Below are positions 41,282 through 42,539 of a DNA stretch of 64,000 bases, in pieces (the first letter of the stretch is position 1; each line of letters opens with the position of its first letter). A program made the translations under genes and the position numbers. The stretch is from the NCBI GenBank assembly GCA_020796225.1, contig CM036755.1:86551803-86615802 (forward strand), in the 5' to 3' direction. This DNA is from Arion vulgaris. Lineage: Eukaryota; Mollusca; Gastropoda; Stylommatophora; Arionidae. The notes under the pieces are model-generated. The model made no database searches. It saw only the letters and a program-made list of their open reading frames with translations, and was not told the origin of the DNA.

Positions 41282-41494
41282 TTCTAGCATCAAGAAATAA
41301 ATAGTTGTATAGTTAGTAGTTTGCATCTTGTCTTCCAACCTTCAATCTATCTTTGCTACAGTTAACTCTGTCTGACCTATATTTCTCCAGGTGACAAATT
41401 TGAGACTGGGAAGGTAGAACAGATACGTAACCCACTAGAAGGGGCACCTGTGAGGCTTCCAAAATCTGTACCACCAGCAAGTTTTGAATTCTAG
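422..41494 (+). CDS. Cadherin-repeat transmembrane protein, 3' portion (16 exons, C-terminus complete)
   Basis: Joined exons: 422-490, 4784-4877, 8231-8404, 13136-13273, 14658-14789, 16112-16217, 18418-18500, 20040-20133, 23046-23142, 23530-23639, 28381-28567, 32088-32263, 34695-35067, 37076-37114, 40452-40507, 41391-41494. They encode about 676 residues. Five EC repeats are visible (about residues 1-108, 109-202, 203-318, 319-424, 425-525), with landmarks such as [31 protein letters not shown] and [12 protein letters not shown] Thr/Pro stalk (526-553), a transmembrane helix (564-587) and an 89-residue tail follow. Cadherins are calcium-dependent adhesion receptors of the plasma membrane. Calcium motifs are good at the EC3/EC4 and EC4/EC5 linkers but degenerate after EC1 and EC2. 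The tail has no recognisable beta-catenin-binding region, so this is not a classical cadherin; the subfamily is unknown. All introns are GT-AG and junction phases agree throughout, except for an apparent 1-nt frameshift in exon 12. The N-terminal exons lie upstream of the window. Confidence 0.9.
550..960. repeat. ATC-rich tract grading into a 33-nt minisatellite
   Basis: CATCAT-type simple sequence (550-730) passes into about six copies of a 33-nt unit (CAATAACATCACTAATATTG plus CCCCAACATTCT). The unit length is a multiple of 3, so ORFs appear on both strands. Confidence 0.85.
990..1410 (+). mobile_element. SINE-like family C copy with internal 46-nt expansion
   Basis: The element (GGAGCAAAGAATAGTAACAC ... 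GTGCTGGCCTACTTGTAG ... ATCACATACAAATCACAAA, ending GAAGAAGAA) recurs at 13976-14295, 25575-25815 (inverted), 47100-47370 and 63755-63839. Here the segment GGAGCAAAGAATAGTA...ACCTACAAGGCATGTTGCAA is repeated about five times (period 46). Confidence 0.75.
1413..1500 (-). mobile_element. SINE family D fragment
   Basis: AGTGCACGAAATCCATATCA and GGGTCCCCGATGTAATTT match the inverted family D copy at 12185-12525. Confidence 0.5.
1835..2110 (+). mobile_element. LINE ORF2 C-terminal fragment (degenerate)
   Basis: The frame reads [20 protein letters not shown] and [12 protein letters not shown], the C-terminal region of a non-LTR retrotransposon reverse transcriptase. It closely matches the better copy at 48800-49120. 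It grades directly into the 59-nt array that its own sequence has generated. Confidence 0.85.
2046..3420. repeat. 59-nt minisatellite derived from a LINE ORF (about 22 copies)
   Basis: The unit GACATAGAAGTACATTACCA ... CTCAAAGAGCAATGTTAAATG is repeated head to tail. The same words occur once, unexpanded, in LINE copies at 48930 and 53285 (GTAAGCAGATTACCATCAGA, CCCCAAAGAGCAATG). Copies after about 3060 degrade progressively. Confidence 0.95.
3421..4706. repeat. 49-nt minisatellite (about 25 copies)
   Basis: The unit AAGCTTAACCACTTAGCCAC CGAGTCCGTTGTGATTTATGGCAAGGCC has near-perfect copies from about 3860 and ragged ones at 3421-3860. Read on the minus strand each unit contains GGTGGCTAAGTGGTTAAGC, which resembles a tRNA 5' half/Pol III A box. 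It ends 77 nt before exon 2. Confidence 0.95.
4784..4877 (+). CDS. Cadherin gene exon 2
   Basis: The acceptor is TTGTTTTCCAG and the donor CCAG|GTATGT; phase 0 in, phase 1 out. It encodes [15 protein letters not shown] followed by a Gly/Asp-rich segment, the middle of the first EC repeat. Three cysteines in this short stretch are unusual for a classical EC repeat; a disulfide is possible but is inference. Confidence 0.8.
4900..5395 (+). mobile_element. RNase H-type LINE tail with 72-nt internal expansion
   Basis: It is similar to 58040-58260: GGACAGAGCCGATGTCATCA parallels MDRAEIVNAL, and GAGAATTAGGAGTTAAGTTTGA parallels LRELGLKI. The segment CATGCCAGACAGTGTCGTCT...CTTCTCATGGGTACAAGTTT is present about four times (period 72). 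After the array the element resumes (GTGAGCAAATGGACTTTATG, as VSRWTLL). Confidence 0.75.
5440..5890 (+). mobile_element. LINE ORF2 C-terminal fragment
   Basis: The fragment is degenerate, with ATGTGGTTTTACAGAAGAAC (MWFYRR) and GGCATATACTGCGAAGAAAA in common with 9130-9480 and, inverted, 55290-55750. Frames are broken. Confidence 0.7.
6185..6620 (+). mobile_element. LINE ORF2 C-terminal fragment ([12 protein letters not shown] type)
   Basis: Pieces [17 protein letters not shown] and [14 protein letters not shown] followed by [17 protein letters not shown] are typical LINE C-termini, with frame breaks between. The nucleotides at about 6499-6555 are the unexpanded relative of the 60-nt unit at 49385-52030. 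Confidence 0.7.
6745..6920 (+). mobile_element. LINE 3' end with ATA-rich tail
   Basis: [20 protein letters not shown] and LARDRPSWN match the C-terminal end of a LINE ORF2 (R.ADxCKRDLKA...DW..LA.DR..W). An ATAATAATAAT tail follows. Confidence 0.75.
6918..7640 (-). mobile_element. LINE ORF2 C-terminal fragment with 31-nt expansion
   Basis: The inverted copy of the element at 58875-59460 and 27846-28340 is recognisable by ATACGTTACATAGGG, CCGCTCTATCCTGG and TCAGGGTCTCCCTAGGTCGT. At 7328-7580 the stretch CTCTCGCTGTCATATGTTAG GATTGATACAA is repeated eight times; the parent has it once. Confidence 0.85.
7328..7580. repeat. 31-nt minisatellite inside a LINE copy (8 copies)
   Basis: On the minus strand the unit corresponds to TATCAATCCTAAAGTATGCC AGCGAG at 59038-59063, coding SILKYASE in the intact relative. 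Units alternate GCTGT/GCTGG and GGATT/GGAAT. Confidence 0.95.
7665..8010 (-). mobile_element. LINE 3' end with C2H2-like tail
   Basis: The minus-strand frame reads [16 protein letters not shown] ... [12 protein letters not shown] ... [20 protein letters not shown] and RTH. CPTC-x12-H-x3-H is the zinc-finger-like end of a LINE ORF2 family. The window's second copy is at 22540-23020. Confidence 0.8.
8231..8404 (+). CDS. Cadherin gene exon 3 (end of first EC repeat)
   Basis: The acceptor is TGAATTTCTAAG and the donor AGAG|GTGAGA; phase 1 in and out. [13 protein letters not shown] and [17 protein letters not shown] match the last strands of an EC repeat. The interdomain linker that is normally DxNDNxP reads VIQNQQPVV here, so calcium-binding residues appear lost at this junction. 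Confidence 0.85.
8640..9480 (+). mobile_element. LINE reverse transcriptase fragment (dead)
   Basis: It contains [16 protein letters not shown] (catalytic YADD), [21 protein letters not shown] and [12 protein letters not shown] in shifting frames with stops. This is RT palm to C-terminus of a non-LTR element, ending in a GATGATGATGATG tail. Confidence 0.85.
9500..11162. repeat. 49-nt minisatellite (about 34 copies)
   Basis: The unit AATTAAGGGGAGGTCTATTT TAAACTTTTGTAACAATTCCACGGAAACG is almost homogeneous, with a few 1-nt indels (9721-9790, 10472). I found no unexpanded relative in the window. Confidence 0.98.
11178..11810. repeat. 48-nt minisatellite (about 13 copies)
   Basis: The unit GTTTGAACCAGGTACACTTG GGTTGTCATGGGGCTCACTACCGCTTAC starts 16 nt after the previous array ends. 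A 48-nt period keeps all frames open, hence several overlapping ORFs. On the minus strand it contains GGTTCAAAC and AGCGGTAGTGAGCC, reminiscent of Pol III B and A boxes. Confidence 0.97.
11818..11945. repeat. AT-rich repeat, about 45 nt x3
   Basis: ATATATATATCTAAGATACA CAAAATATGATTTAT is repeated three times with variable TA-run lengths. Confidence 0.85.
12185..12525 (-). mobile_element. SINE family D, near full-length
   Basis: The inverted copy runs from the ATCA-type tail (GATTGATTGCTTGATTTAAT), through CAGTGCACGAACTCCGTAGC and CGGGTTCCCGGTGTAACTT, to GAACTCGATCTCACCTACAC near the head. It matches 44615-44950 and 37830-38190 on the other strand. Confidence 0.75.
12590..12880. repeat. 29-nt minisatellite with hairpin unit (10 copies)
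   Basis: The unit AGATAACCTCTGTGCCACAG AGAAGAACT contains the 7+1+7 palindrome CTCTGTG-C-CACAGAG. Confidence 0.95.
13136..13273 (+). CDS. Cadherin gene exon 4 (second EC repeat, first half)
   Basis: The acceptor follows a strong pyrimidine tract (CCCCTTCCCTTCCATCAG) and the donor is CCAG|GTTTGT; phase 1 in and out. [16 protein letters not shown] corresponds to the AxDxD...Y segment, and YFTIDP starts the FxIDPxTG motif completed by the next exon. The exon end and donor are partly duplicated about 60 nt downstream (see findings). Confidence 0.9.
13262..13465. repeat. Tandem duplication spanning the exon 4 donor
   Basis: ACTATTGATCCAG|GTTTGTTGAATGTTAG (real exon end and donor) is repeated as ACTATTGATCAAG|GTTTGTTGAATG at about 13323-13348. 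The intronic part (GTTATCAATATAAGGGGAAC AACTGCAG) occurs a third time at about 13424-13455. Confidence 0.85.
13495..13775. mobile_element. Foldback element carrying the TTGATAAAGG...GTCGAAACG signature
   Basis: The left arm (CTGTAGTTTTACAAAGTACA, GAGTGAAGAAATTCACTTCT) and right arm (AGAAGTGAATTTCTTCACTC, GGTAAAACTAC) are inverted. The right arm has CTTGATAAAGGCCCTTTGGT CGAAACG at about 13709-13735. Related copies are at 37605-37690, 58587-58840 and 60025-60315. Confidence 0.75.
13910..13980. repeat. (CAT/CAC)n microsatellite
   Basis: CATCATAATCATCATCATCA and CACCATCATCATCACC precede a family C SINE. Confidence 0.85.
13976..14295 (+). mobile_element. SINE-like family C copy
   Basis: AACAAAGAATAGTAACACTG, TGTGTTGGCCTACTTG, GATCACATACAAATCACAAA and a GAAGAAGAA end mark the family. 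A segment around CACTGTGACTTACACGGCAT GTCGTAAG is present twice (about 14025 and 14090), an early stage of internal expansion. It is bordered on both sides by ATC microsatellites. Confidence 0.75.
14296..14425. repeat. (ATC)n microsatellite
   Basis: Imperfect CATCACCATCATTACC-type tract directly after the SINE tail. Confidence 0.85.
14658..14789 (+). CDS. Cadherin gene exon 5 (second EC repeat, second half)
   Basis: The acceptor is CATCCTGCAG and the donor CTAA|GTTAGT; phase 1 in and out. Joined to exon 4 it completes [30 protein letters not shown] is the penultimate strand with a VKD version of the usual V.A.D/DxG motif. This is the clearest EC signature in the 5' half of the window. Confidence 0.92.
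14865..14995 (+). mobile_element. LINE 3' end fragment
   Basis: GGCAAGAAATATCGGTCTCA, GGAGGAGATTGAGCGAGTTA and CCTATGTAACGTATAACG match the 3' end of the LINE at 58875-59460. Confidence 0.75.
15059..16020. repeat. 26-nt minisatellite (about 36 copies)
   Basis: The unit CGACACTCCACACAGAGAAC ACACAA (GAGA/GACA variants) lacks stop words in every frame except one, giving ORFs over 300 codons on both strands. These are not genes. The array ends about 90 nt before exon 6. Confidence 0.97.
16112..16217 (+). CDS. Cadherin gene exon 6 (third EC repeat start)
   Basis: The acceptor is ACTTTCTAAACAG and the donor GACCC|GTAAGT; phase 1 in, phase 2 out. The peptide includes [19 protein letters not shown] and TVIDDP, a standard EC opening. 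The donor is followed within about 10 nt by the large ctgtcttttactgta minisatellite, so the array starts essentially at the splice site. Confidence 0.9.
16222..17850. repeat. 22-24-nt minisatellite (about 70 copies)
   Basis: The unit TGTCTGTCTTTTACTGTACT GTG has a TTTA/TTTTA length variant. The variant TGTCTATC dominates after 17150, and copies become ragged after about 17300. The array begins immediately at the donor of exon 6. Confidence 0.97.
17851..18417 (+). other. Intron sequence with a short 31-nt repeat
   Basis: AAAGGACTAGTTAATAGTAG AAAATGTAC occurs about four times at 18040-18185. Otherwise I see no gene or recognisable element before exon 7. Confidence 0.5.
18418..18500 (+). CDS. 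Cadherin gene exon 7
   Basis: The acceptor is CTGTGTCCACAG and the donor CTCTG|GTAAGT; phase 2 in, phase 1 out. It encodes a Pro-rich loop ([15 protein letters not shown]) and [11 protein letters not shown], the middle of the third EC repeat. It is recognised mainly by phase and position between two clear EC exons. Confidence 0.8.
18560..18720. repeat. 21-nt minisatellite (about 7 copies)
   Basis: AGAACATAGATCATTATAGC A is repeated just after exon 7, with some deviant copies at the end. Confidence 0.85.
18815..19100 (-). mobile_element. LINE 3' end fragment
   Basis: TACCGTTATACGTTACATAG, CCGCTCTATCCTGGGCAATT and GGTCTCCTTAAGTCGTCC match the inverted end of the 58875-59460 LINE. A CA/TA microsatellite (18760-18815) is adjacent. 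Confidence 0.8.
19115..19240 (-). mobile_element. Repeat shared with 36525-36600
   Basis: CGCCAGGGTCAGTGAGCTGG CACTGATCAAGATCC is the reverse complement of the sequence at about 36570-36600 (GGATCTTGATTAGTGCCAGC TCACTAATCCTGGCG). Confidence 0.6.
19385..19618 (+). mobile_element. SINE-like family B copy (diverged)
   Basis: GTGTGGTTACCAGGGCCCAA and AAAGAATAGAACCACTAAT start the family, and it ends in GTAGTAGAAGAAGAAGAAGA. It is related to 20615-20875, 45050-45420 and 47690-48025. Confidence 0.65.
19690..19935. repeat. 30-nt minisatellite (8 copies)
   Basis: The unit TTGACCACTTGTTTATTTTA TCGTCATTCC stays in frame at period 30, so ORFs appear on both strands. Confidence 0.92.
20040..20133 (+). 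CDS. Cadherin gene exon 8
   Basis: The acceptor is TTGTATTCTATTACAG and the donor TATTT|GTAAGT; phase 1 in, phase 2 out. [19 protein letters not shown] then TDGY is a textbook EC segment (LDYE...Y.I...VTDG). Confidence 0.93.
20373..20600 (+). mobile_element. SINE family A with tRNA-like head
   Basis: Positions 20373-20442 look tRNA-like: GTCTGT pairs with GCAGAC, TGGCTTAGGCGATAGTG resembles an A box and AGTTCGAATCTC a B box. The body (GTTCAGAAAGCAATGACAAA CTACTGAACG) matches 36690-36725. Confidence 0.7.
20615..20875 (+). mobile_element. SINE-like family B copy
   Basis: GTGGTTACCGGGGCCCAAAT, GTGTAAAGAATAAAACCACT, ACGTTCTTGGCAAAGATC and ATCACAAAGAGTGATTAAAA are family words. It sits directly after a family A SINE. 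Confidence 0.7.
20880..21190 (-). mobile_element. LINE ORF2 C-terminal fragment
   Basis: The inverted copy has CGTGGTCTTCCTCTCGCTTT and GTTAAGTGGCCGAACCACTT. A second copy at 30960-31500 has the same text but with CGTCACACTGCTACCTGGTT GTTG expanded; here that word is present once (20908-20935). Confidence 0.75.
21252..21680. repeat. 52-nt minisatellite (8 copies)
   Basis: The unit is AATGTTAGTGTTAGTATCAA GAGTTCTGAATCCTGCTTGTTGGCAGTACTAG. The last unit is diverged. The array follows a LINE fragment. Confidence 0.95.
21690..22030 (-). other. Unassigned intron segment with a minus-strand ORF
   Basis: A 96-codon minus-strand frame (22043 to 21753) begins [21 protein letters not shown] do not recognise it and it has no supporting signals; repeat debris is likely. 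Confidence 0.25.
22030..22200. repeat. 21-nt minisatellite
   Basis: AAGACTAAGTATACACACGA, with TGTACAGA variants, about eight copies. Confidence 0.85.
22255..22515. repeat. 37-nt minisatellite (7 copies)
   Basis: GATGTATGATAAACACACTG CACACCACGTCTGTTAC, with TATTCCTG variants at both ends of the array. Confidence 0.92.
22540..23020 (+). mobile_element. LINE 3' end abutting exon 9
   Basis: [34 protein letters not shown] and the nucleotide run ACACATCTGAGACTACTGTC ATCATTG match the copy at 7665-8010. The element ends in TTATTATTATTATT at about 23020, only 25 nt before the exon 9 acceptor. Confidence 0.8.
23046..23142 (+). CDS. Cadherin gene exon 9 (EC3/EC4 linker)
   Basis: The acceptor is TTTCACCATCGACACAG and the donor GAC|GTAAGT; phase 2 in, phase 0 out. 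[17 protein letters not shown] is a conserved calcium-binding EC linker (DNxNEPPxF). The acceptor lies only about 25-35 nt downstream of the 3' end of a LINE fragment ending in a TTA run. Confidence 0.94.
23195..23325. promoter_or_regulatory. Array of five perfect CRE palindromes
   Basis: TGACGTCA occurs at 23221-23228, 23245-23252, 23267-23274, 23289-23296 and 23311-23318, spaced 22-24 nt in a 22-nt tandem unit (TGACGTCATAACTGTATTTT AT). TGACGTCA is the CREB/ATF consensus. Function is untested; the array is intronic, 80 nt after exon 9. Confidence 0.7.
23530..23639 (+). CDS. Cadherin gene exon 10 (fourth EC repeat)
   Basis: The acceptor is TGTGTCATTGCAG and the donor TTCAG|GTATGT; phase 0 in, phase 2 out. 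It encodes [20 protein letters not shown] and [19 protein letters not shown] sits where the DxD calcium motif is expected. Cysteines here and in exon 9 (YYCNLEE) could pair. Confidence 0.85.
23690..25290 (-). mobile_element. LINE with RT domain, longest copy (dead)
   Basis: Reading the minus strand: [32 protein letters not shown] (catalytic YADD) and [11 protein letters not shown] are RT motifs, in that order. Downstream lie the RT C-terminus and a tail near 23700-24170. The upstream half (24790-25290) has frameshifts. Similar tails occur at 1-100, 29310-30110 and 53530-53900. Confidence 0.88.
24333..24485. repeat. 28-nt minisatellite within the LINE RT domain (5 copies)
   Basis: ATTTTGTTTTTGTCACATTG AGATATAG is the antisense of the segment coding YLNVTKTK. 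The unexpanded relative is at about 53945-53975. Confidence 0.9.
25575..25815 (-). mobile_element. SINE-like family C, inverted, near full-length
   Basis: It starts with the TTCTTCTTCT end and runs through TTTGTATGTGATCTGAGCCT and AAGTAGGCCAGCACATCTAA to GTTACTATTCTTTGCTCCCT. It lies directly against the 69-nt array. Confidence 0.8.
25830..27418. repeat. 69-nt minisatellite (23 copies) with higher-order structure
   Basis: The unit AGATACATATCAAGAATGTA GTTAGTGATGAGACTGAG... encodes 23 codons on the minus strand, giving a 478-codon ORF. The linked variants ATATCTAGAATG and AAATGGTCAT recur 483 nt (7 units) apart, at about 26249-26295 and 26732-26778. Confidence 0.97.
27715..27845. repeat. 30-nt repeat containing splice-acceptor-like words
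   Basis: GAATGTATCATTGCAGCTAC AAATGTATTT occurs about four times. Each copy carries TGTATCATTGCAG, identical to the genuine exon 11 acceptor at 28368-28380. Confidence 0.9.
27846..28362 (+). mobile_element. LINE ORF2 C-terminal copy, 5'-truncated
   Basis: It encodes, with breaks, [51 protein letters not shown] and a TGTAACGTATAACGGTACGA end followed by an ATT-rich tail. It is very close to 58978-59460, and inserted between the acceptor-like repeats and the true acceptor of exon 11. Confidence 0.88.
28381..28567 (+). CDS. Cadherin gene exon 11 (end of fourth EC repeat)
   Basis: The acceptor is TGTATCATTGCAG and the donor ACT|GTAAGC; phase 2 in, phase 0 out. It ends with [18 protein letters not shown], a canonical DVNDNxxxF linker, preceded by [12 protein letters not shown], a typical A.D..G strand. 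The fourth repeat appears shortened before this exon. Confidence 0.95.
28600..29035. repeat. 430-nt polypyrimidine (CT/CTTT)n tract
   Basis: CTCTCTTTCTCT-type sequence with scattered A residues starts about 30 nt after the exon 11 donor. It could form H-DNA; the minus-strand Arg/Glu/Lys ORF is an artefact. Confidence 0.93.
29310..30110 (-). mobile_element. LINE fragment with 71-nt expansion
   Basis: Inverted text (TTTTACTCTTCTCTGTCCAG, CACATTCTTCTCTTC-type words, GTGTACCTTTATTCTGGAAT for the ADD region) parallels 23960-24560. At 29576-29820 the segment CATGACTAGTCTTCTTCTAA CTTCTTTTGTACATG... is present four times (period 71). Confidence 0.7.
30290..30425. repeat. 18-19-nt minisatellite (about 8 copies)
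   Basis: ATCCTAGAATAGTAATGTT, with TTTA variants. Confidence 0.9.
30470..30700 (-). mobile_element. LINE C-terminal tail with 54-nt duplication
   Basis: CTTTCCACGTCTTGTCTATC CTTGCCTATCAGACTCCAGC is present twice, inverted relative to tails such as that at 31735-32030 (ACGTGGAAGAAGTTGGAAAG). Confidence 0.55.
30960..31715 (-). mobile_element. LINE ORF2 C-terminal copy with 32-nt expansion
   Basis: 31490-31709 reads [18 protein letters not shown] and [17 protein letters not shown] on the minus strand, an RT C-terminus. At 30985-31265 the word CACACTGCTACCTGGTTGTT GCTCAGTGTCGT is present about nine times. The sister copy at 20880-21190 has it once. Confidence 0.82.
31735..32030 (+). mobile_element. 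LINE C-terminal tail
   Basis: [20 protein letters not shown] and [20 protein letters not shown] fit a LINE ORF2 C-terminus. It ends about 60 nt before exon 12. Confidence 0.75.
32088..32263 (+). CDS. Cadherin gene exon 12 with apparent 1-nt frameshift
   Basis: The acceptor is GATCTCTTCCAG and the donor ACACAG|GTAAAA. The first frame gives [13 protein letters not shown] and [17 protein letters not shown], a clear EC start. After about 32196 the EC-like continuation ([18 protein letters not shown]) is found only in the next frame, as if one extra base lies in GTGAGGCCC (32196-32204). With that base ignored the exon ends in phase 1, exactly what exon 13 needs. This could be a sequencing or assembly error or a real lesion. 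A 45-nt intron from GTGAGG to a TTACAG acceptor at 32240 is possible but leaves the wrong phase. Confidence 0.8.
32384..32855. repeat. 67-nt minisatellite (7 copies)
   Basis: The unit is ATATGTGCGATATGAACAAA GACAGGTATATACAGTATTACATAAGTAAGG...; early copies have GAAAGG and later ones GACAGG. Confidence 0.95.
32856..32905 (-). mobile_element. Fragment with the TTGATAAAG...GAAACG signature
   Basis: On the minus strand it reads CTTGATAAAGATCTATGGCC GAAACGTCGAGTGCTG. It shares the core with the foldback elements, and its flank (CGAAACGTCGAGTGTTG) recurs at 54243-54260. Confidence 0.6.
32930..33085. repeat. Two partial copies of the exon 12 3' end and donor
   Basis: CTTACAGTGATGGTACTATA ACATATACAT occurs at about 32953 and 33023, the second followed by GTAAAACTTGTGTTACTTTC. 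The genuine exon end reads CTTACAGCGATGGTACTATT GCATACACAG|GTAAAAGTTGTGTG. Confidence 0.8.
33086..34135 (+). other. Intron segment without recognised elements
   Basis: I see no gene, array or known element over about 1 kb. The word CTAGCAAATTAACCCGGCTC CGCACGGGTG at about 33411 is reminiscent of widespread short interspersed repeats in invertebrates but I cannot classify it. Confidence 0.5.
34140..34425 (-). mobile_element. LINE ORF2 C-terminal fragment
   Basis: The minus strand gives [20 protein letters not shown] and YIKEQN, then a basic RGRP-like region (GCGTGGTCTTCCTCTTGCTC). Frames are intact only locally. Confidence 0.65.
34695..35067 (+). CDS. Cadherin gene exon 13: last EC strands, Thr-rich stalk, transmembrane helix
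   Basis: The acceptor is TGTAAATTCTCAG and the donor CCTCG|GTACGT; phase 1 in, phase 2 out. [19 protein letters not shown] completes the fifth EC repeat. A Thr/Pro tract coded by ACN repeats (about 34812-34893) looks like an O-glycosylated stalk. A hydrophobic segment, [20 protein letters not shown] followed by YLCL, is the membrane anchor, and RYCGTISSS begins the cytoplasmic side. The NFCCPR cysteines near the membrane could be palmitoylated (inference). Confidence 0.93.
35110..35335 (+). mobile_element. LINE 3' end just after the transmembrane exon
   Basis: GGTTTAGAACACACTGTGAC, ATCCTTACTTCATGGCACGG and GGAGATCCATGATCGTCTAC match the tail at 9290-9450. It starts about 40-60 nt after the exon 13 donor. 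Confidence 0.75.
35336..36540 (+). other. GC-richer unclassified repeat-like block
   Basis: 35525-35650 is an inverted family B piece (GTTTACTGGGTTCGCTCTCC). Within the block, GTTTCTGTTGCTTCTACAAG recurs at 35360 and 35407, and TTTTGCCCCATGTGGGCCCA CG recurs at 36162 and 36300 (TTTCGCCCC...). Composition is clearly GC-richer than neighbours. The small ORFs do not look like known proteins. Confidence 0.4.
36595..36815 (+). mobile_element. SINE family A body
   Basis: TTCGTTCAGAAAACAATGGC AAACTACTGAACG and TGTCCTGTAAATGATATGCA match 20490-20600. The head is replaced by GGCGCGGCGTTGTCCCATGC. Confidence 0.65.
36885..36965 (+). mobile_element. SINE family D tail fragment
   Basis: GATCGGAGCACACATGGTTA CTAATC...AAGTGCAATGAAGATGAT then an (ATCA/ATCC)n tail. 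Confidence 0.75.
37076..37114 (+). CDS. Cadherin gene exon 14 (39-nt cytoplasmic exon)
   Basis: The acceptor is TTTTGTATTTCAG and the donor AACTA|GTAAGT; phase 2 in and out. It encodes a basic juxtamembrane stretch ([12 protein letters not shown]). The exon is short, but phase and strong splice sites support it. Confidence 0.75.
37258..37555. repeat. 72-nt minisatellite (4 copies)
   Basis: TGTATGGGTATATGTGATCA GCTATATGTACGGTCGGTTCC... has a period of 72 (24 codons), so a 99-codon ORF results. Confidence 0.93.
37605..37695 (-). mobile_element. Half of a foldback element
   Basis: TACTGTAGTTTTACAAATTA CAAAAACAATGACAATATACAGCAATGTTTCGACC matches the left arm of 58587-58840. The minus strand has ATAAAGGCCTTGTTGGTCGA AAC. 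Confidence 0.7.
37830..38195 (+). mobile_element. SINE family D copy
   Basis: CTGATCTTAGTGTAGGTGAT ATCGAGTTCCTAGTCC, TTTCGTGCAATGTCGCTGAG and GATCGGAGCACACATGGTTA CTC are family words, with an ATCA/ATTA tail. It matches 44615-44950. Confidence 0.8.
38290..39020 (-). mobile_element. LINE RNase H domain copy
   Basis: The minus strand reads [20 protein letters not shown] (first Asp and TDGS), [20 protein letters not shown] (catalytic Glu) and [18 protein letters not shown] (second Asp), all RNase HI motifs. A tail follows after a break: [20 protein letters not shown] and [12 protein letters not shown]. It resembles 57625-58320. It lies in the intron between exons 14 and 15. Confidence 0.85.
39181..39310. 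repeat. 12-nt repeat (CTTTCAACAATC)n
   Basis: About ten copies of AATCTTTCAACA. Confidence 0.9.
39463..39790. repeat. 81-nt minisatellite (4 copies)
   Basis: The unit starts TCTCCTTCCTCAGTGATCTC TGGTCATGCGC; period 81 (27 codons). The last copy is the most diverged. Confidence 0.93.
39815..40065 (+). mobile_element. SINE family E with tRNA-like head
   Basis: TTAATTAGAATGCGGCTCCC ATGCGGAAGACCCGTGTTCAATTCACGG resembles a tRNA 3' half with B box GTGTTCAATTC. The body (GACTAGCCATGCGGACATTA, CTCTCGTCCCACTTCTTCTA CACCGC) recurs at 63500-63715. Confidence 0.7.
40255..40385 (+). mobile_element. SINE family D tail fragment
   Basis: GATCGGTTCATACGTGGATT GCTCACTGAAG...TGCAACGATAATGG, then an (ATCA)n tail close before exon 15. 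Confidence 0.6.
40452..40507 (+). CDS. Cadherin gene exon 15 (NPDY motif)
   Basis: The acceptor is ACTTTTTATTTCAG and the donor AAG|GTAACT; phase 2 in, phase 1 out. It encodes [22 protein letters not shown] fits the NPxY consensus bound by PTB domains and used in endocytic sorting; function here is inference. Confidence 0.8.
40670..41130 (+). mobile_element. LINE ORF2 C-terminal copy with 47-nt expansion
   Basis: [20 protein letters not shown] then, after six units of ACAAATGCTACAGAAGAGTA CTTAGAGTATCGTGGACAGA (40690-40995), the element continues ([20 protein letters not shown]). The unexpanded relative is 54487-54780. Confidence 0.82.
41195..41290. repeat. (CTA)n microsatellite
   Basis: A nearly pure CTACTACTA run with CTT interruptions, 100 nt before the terminal exon. 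Confidence 0.95.
41391..41494 (+). CDS. Cadherin gene terminal exon 16
   Basis: The acceptor is TATATTTCTCCAG; phase 1 in. It encodes 34 residues from [14 protein letters not shown] to VPPASFEF and ends at TAG 41492-41494. The last residues (F-E-F) fit a class II PDZ ligand, which is inference. A poly(A) signal follows 55 nt later. Confidence 0.85.
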
Positions 41495-41548
41495 AAACAG
41501 AAGGACATTGTATTAACATCTTCAATATTTGAGTTCATGAGTTGATGT

Positions 41549-41554
41549 AATAAA
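41549..41554 (+). terminator. Poly(A) signal of the cadherin gene
   Basis: AATAAA lies 55 nt after the stop codon, followed by GT-rich sequence (41560-41600). It is the first canonical signal downstream and gives a short 3' UTR. Confidence 0.65.
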
Positions 41555-41724
41555 GAAGTGATTGCCCACATATGTGCACAGTATGGTAGTGGGTATTGTG
41601 TAACTATAAGAACTTTTTATTAACATCTTCAATATTTTAGTTCATGAGATGATGTGATAGAGATGTGTTTGCACATTGTTAATTTGAGGATCATCTTCAT
41701 CTCCCATCGTACATGTGCATAATT

Positions 41725-42450
41725 ACTCCGATCTCCTCCCAAACATGTATGTCAACTTGTTTAGACTAATAACTCCCCGTTCTGTGTTGATTGACTACCA
41801 AACATGTATGTCAACTTGTTTAGACTAATAACTCTCCGTTCTGTGTTGATTGACTACCAAACATGTATGTCAACTTGTTTAGACTAATAACTCTCCGTTC
41901 TGTGTTGATTGACTACCAAACATGTATGTCAGCTTGTTTAGACTAATAATCCCCGTTCTGTGTTGATTGACTACCAAACATGTATGTCAGCTTGTTTAGA
42001 CTAATAACTGCCGTTCTGTGTTGATTGACTACCAAACATGTATGTCAGCTTGTTTAGACTAATAACTCTCCGTTCTGTGTTGATTGACTACCAAACATGT
42101 ATTTCAACTTGTTTAGACTAATAACTCCCCGTTCTGTGTTGATTGACTACCAAACATGTATGTCAACTTGTTTAGACTAATAACTCTCCGTTCTGTGTTG
42201 ATTGACTACCAAACATGTATGTCAGCTTGTTTAGACTAATAACTCTCGTTCTGTGTTGATTGACTACCAAACATGTATGTCAACTTGTTTAGACTAATAA
42301 CTCTCGTTCTGTGTTGATTGACTACCAAACATGTATGTCAACTTGTTTAGACTAATAACTCTCCGTTCTGTGTTGATTGACTACCAAACATGTATGTCAA
42401 CTTGTTTAGACTAATAACTCTCGTTCTGTGTTGATTGACTACCTTCATCT
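41725..42450. repeat. 59-nt minisatellite (about 12 copies)
   Basis: ACTACCAAACATGTATGTCA ACTTGTTTAGACTAATAACTCTCCGTTCTGTGTTGATTG, with indels in the CTCTCCG run. It starts just beyond the cadherin gene. Confidence 0.96.
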
Positions 42451-42539
42451 AATTTTTCTAATACATTTTTTATTTTCTTTTGTTTCTTGAAAAAACTGTC
42501 TCATTCATTTTATGTTCATCCATGTTAATCTTTACATAC

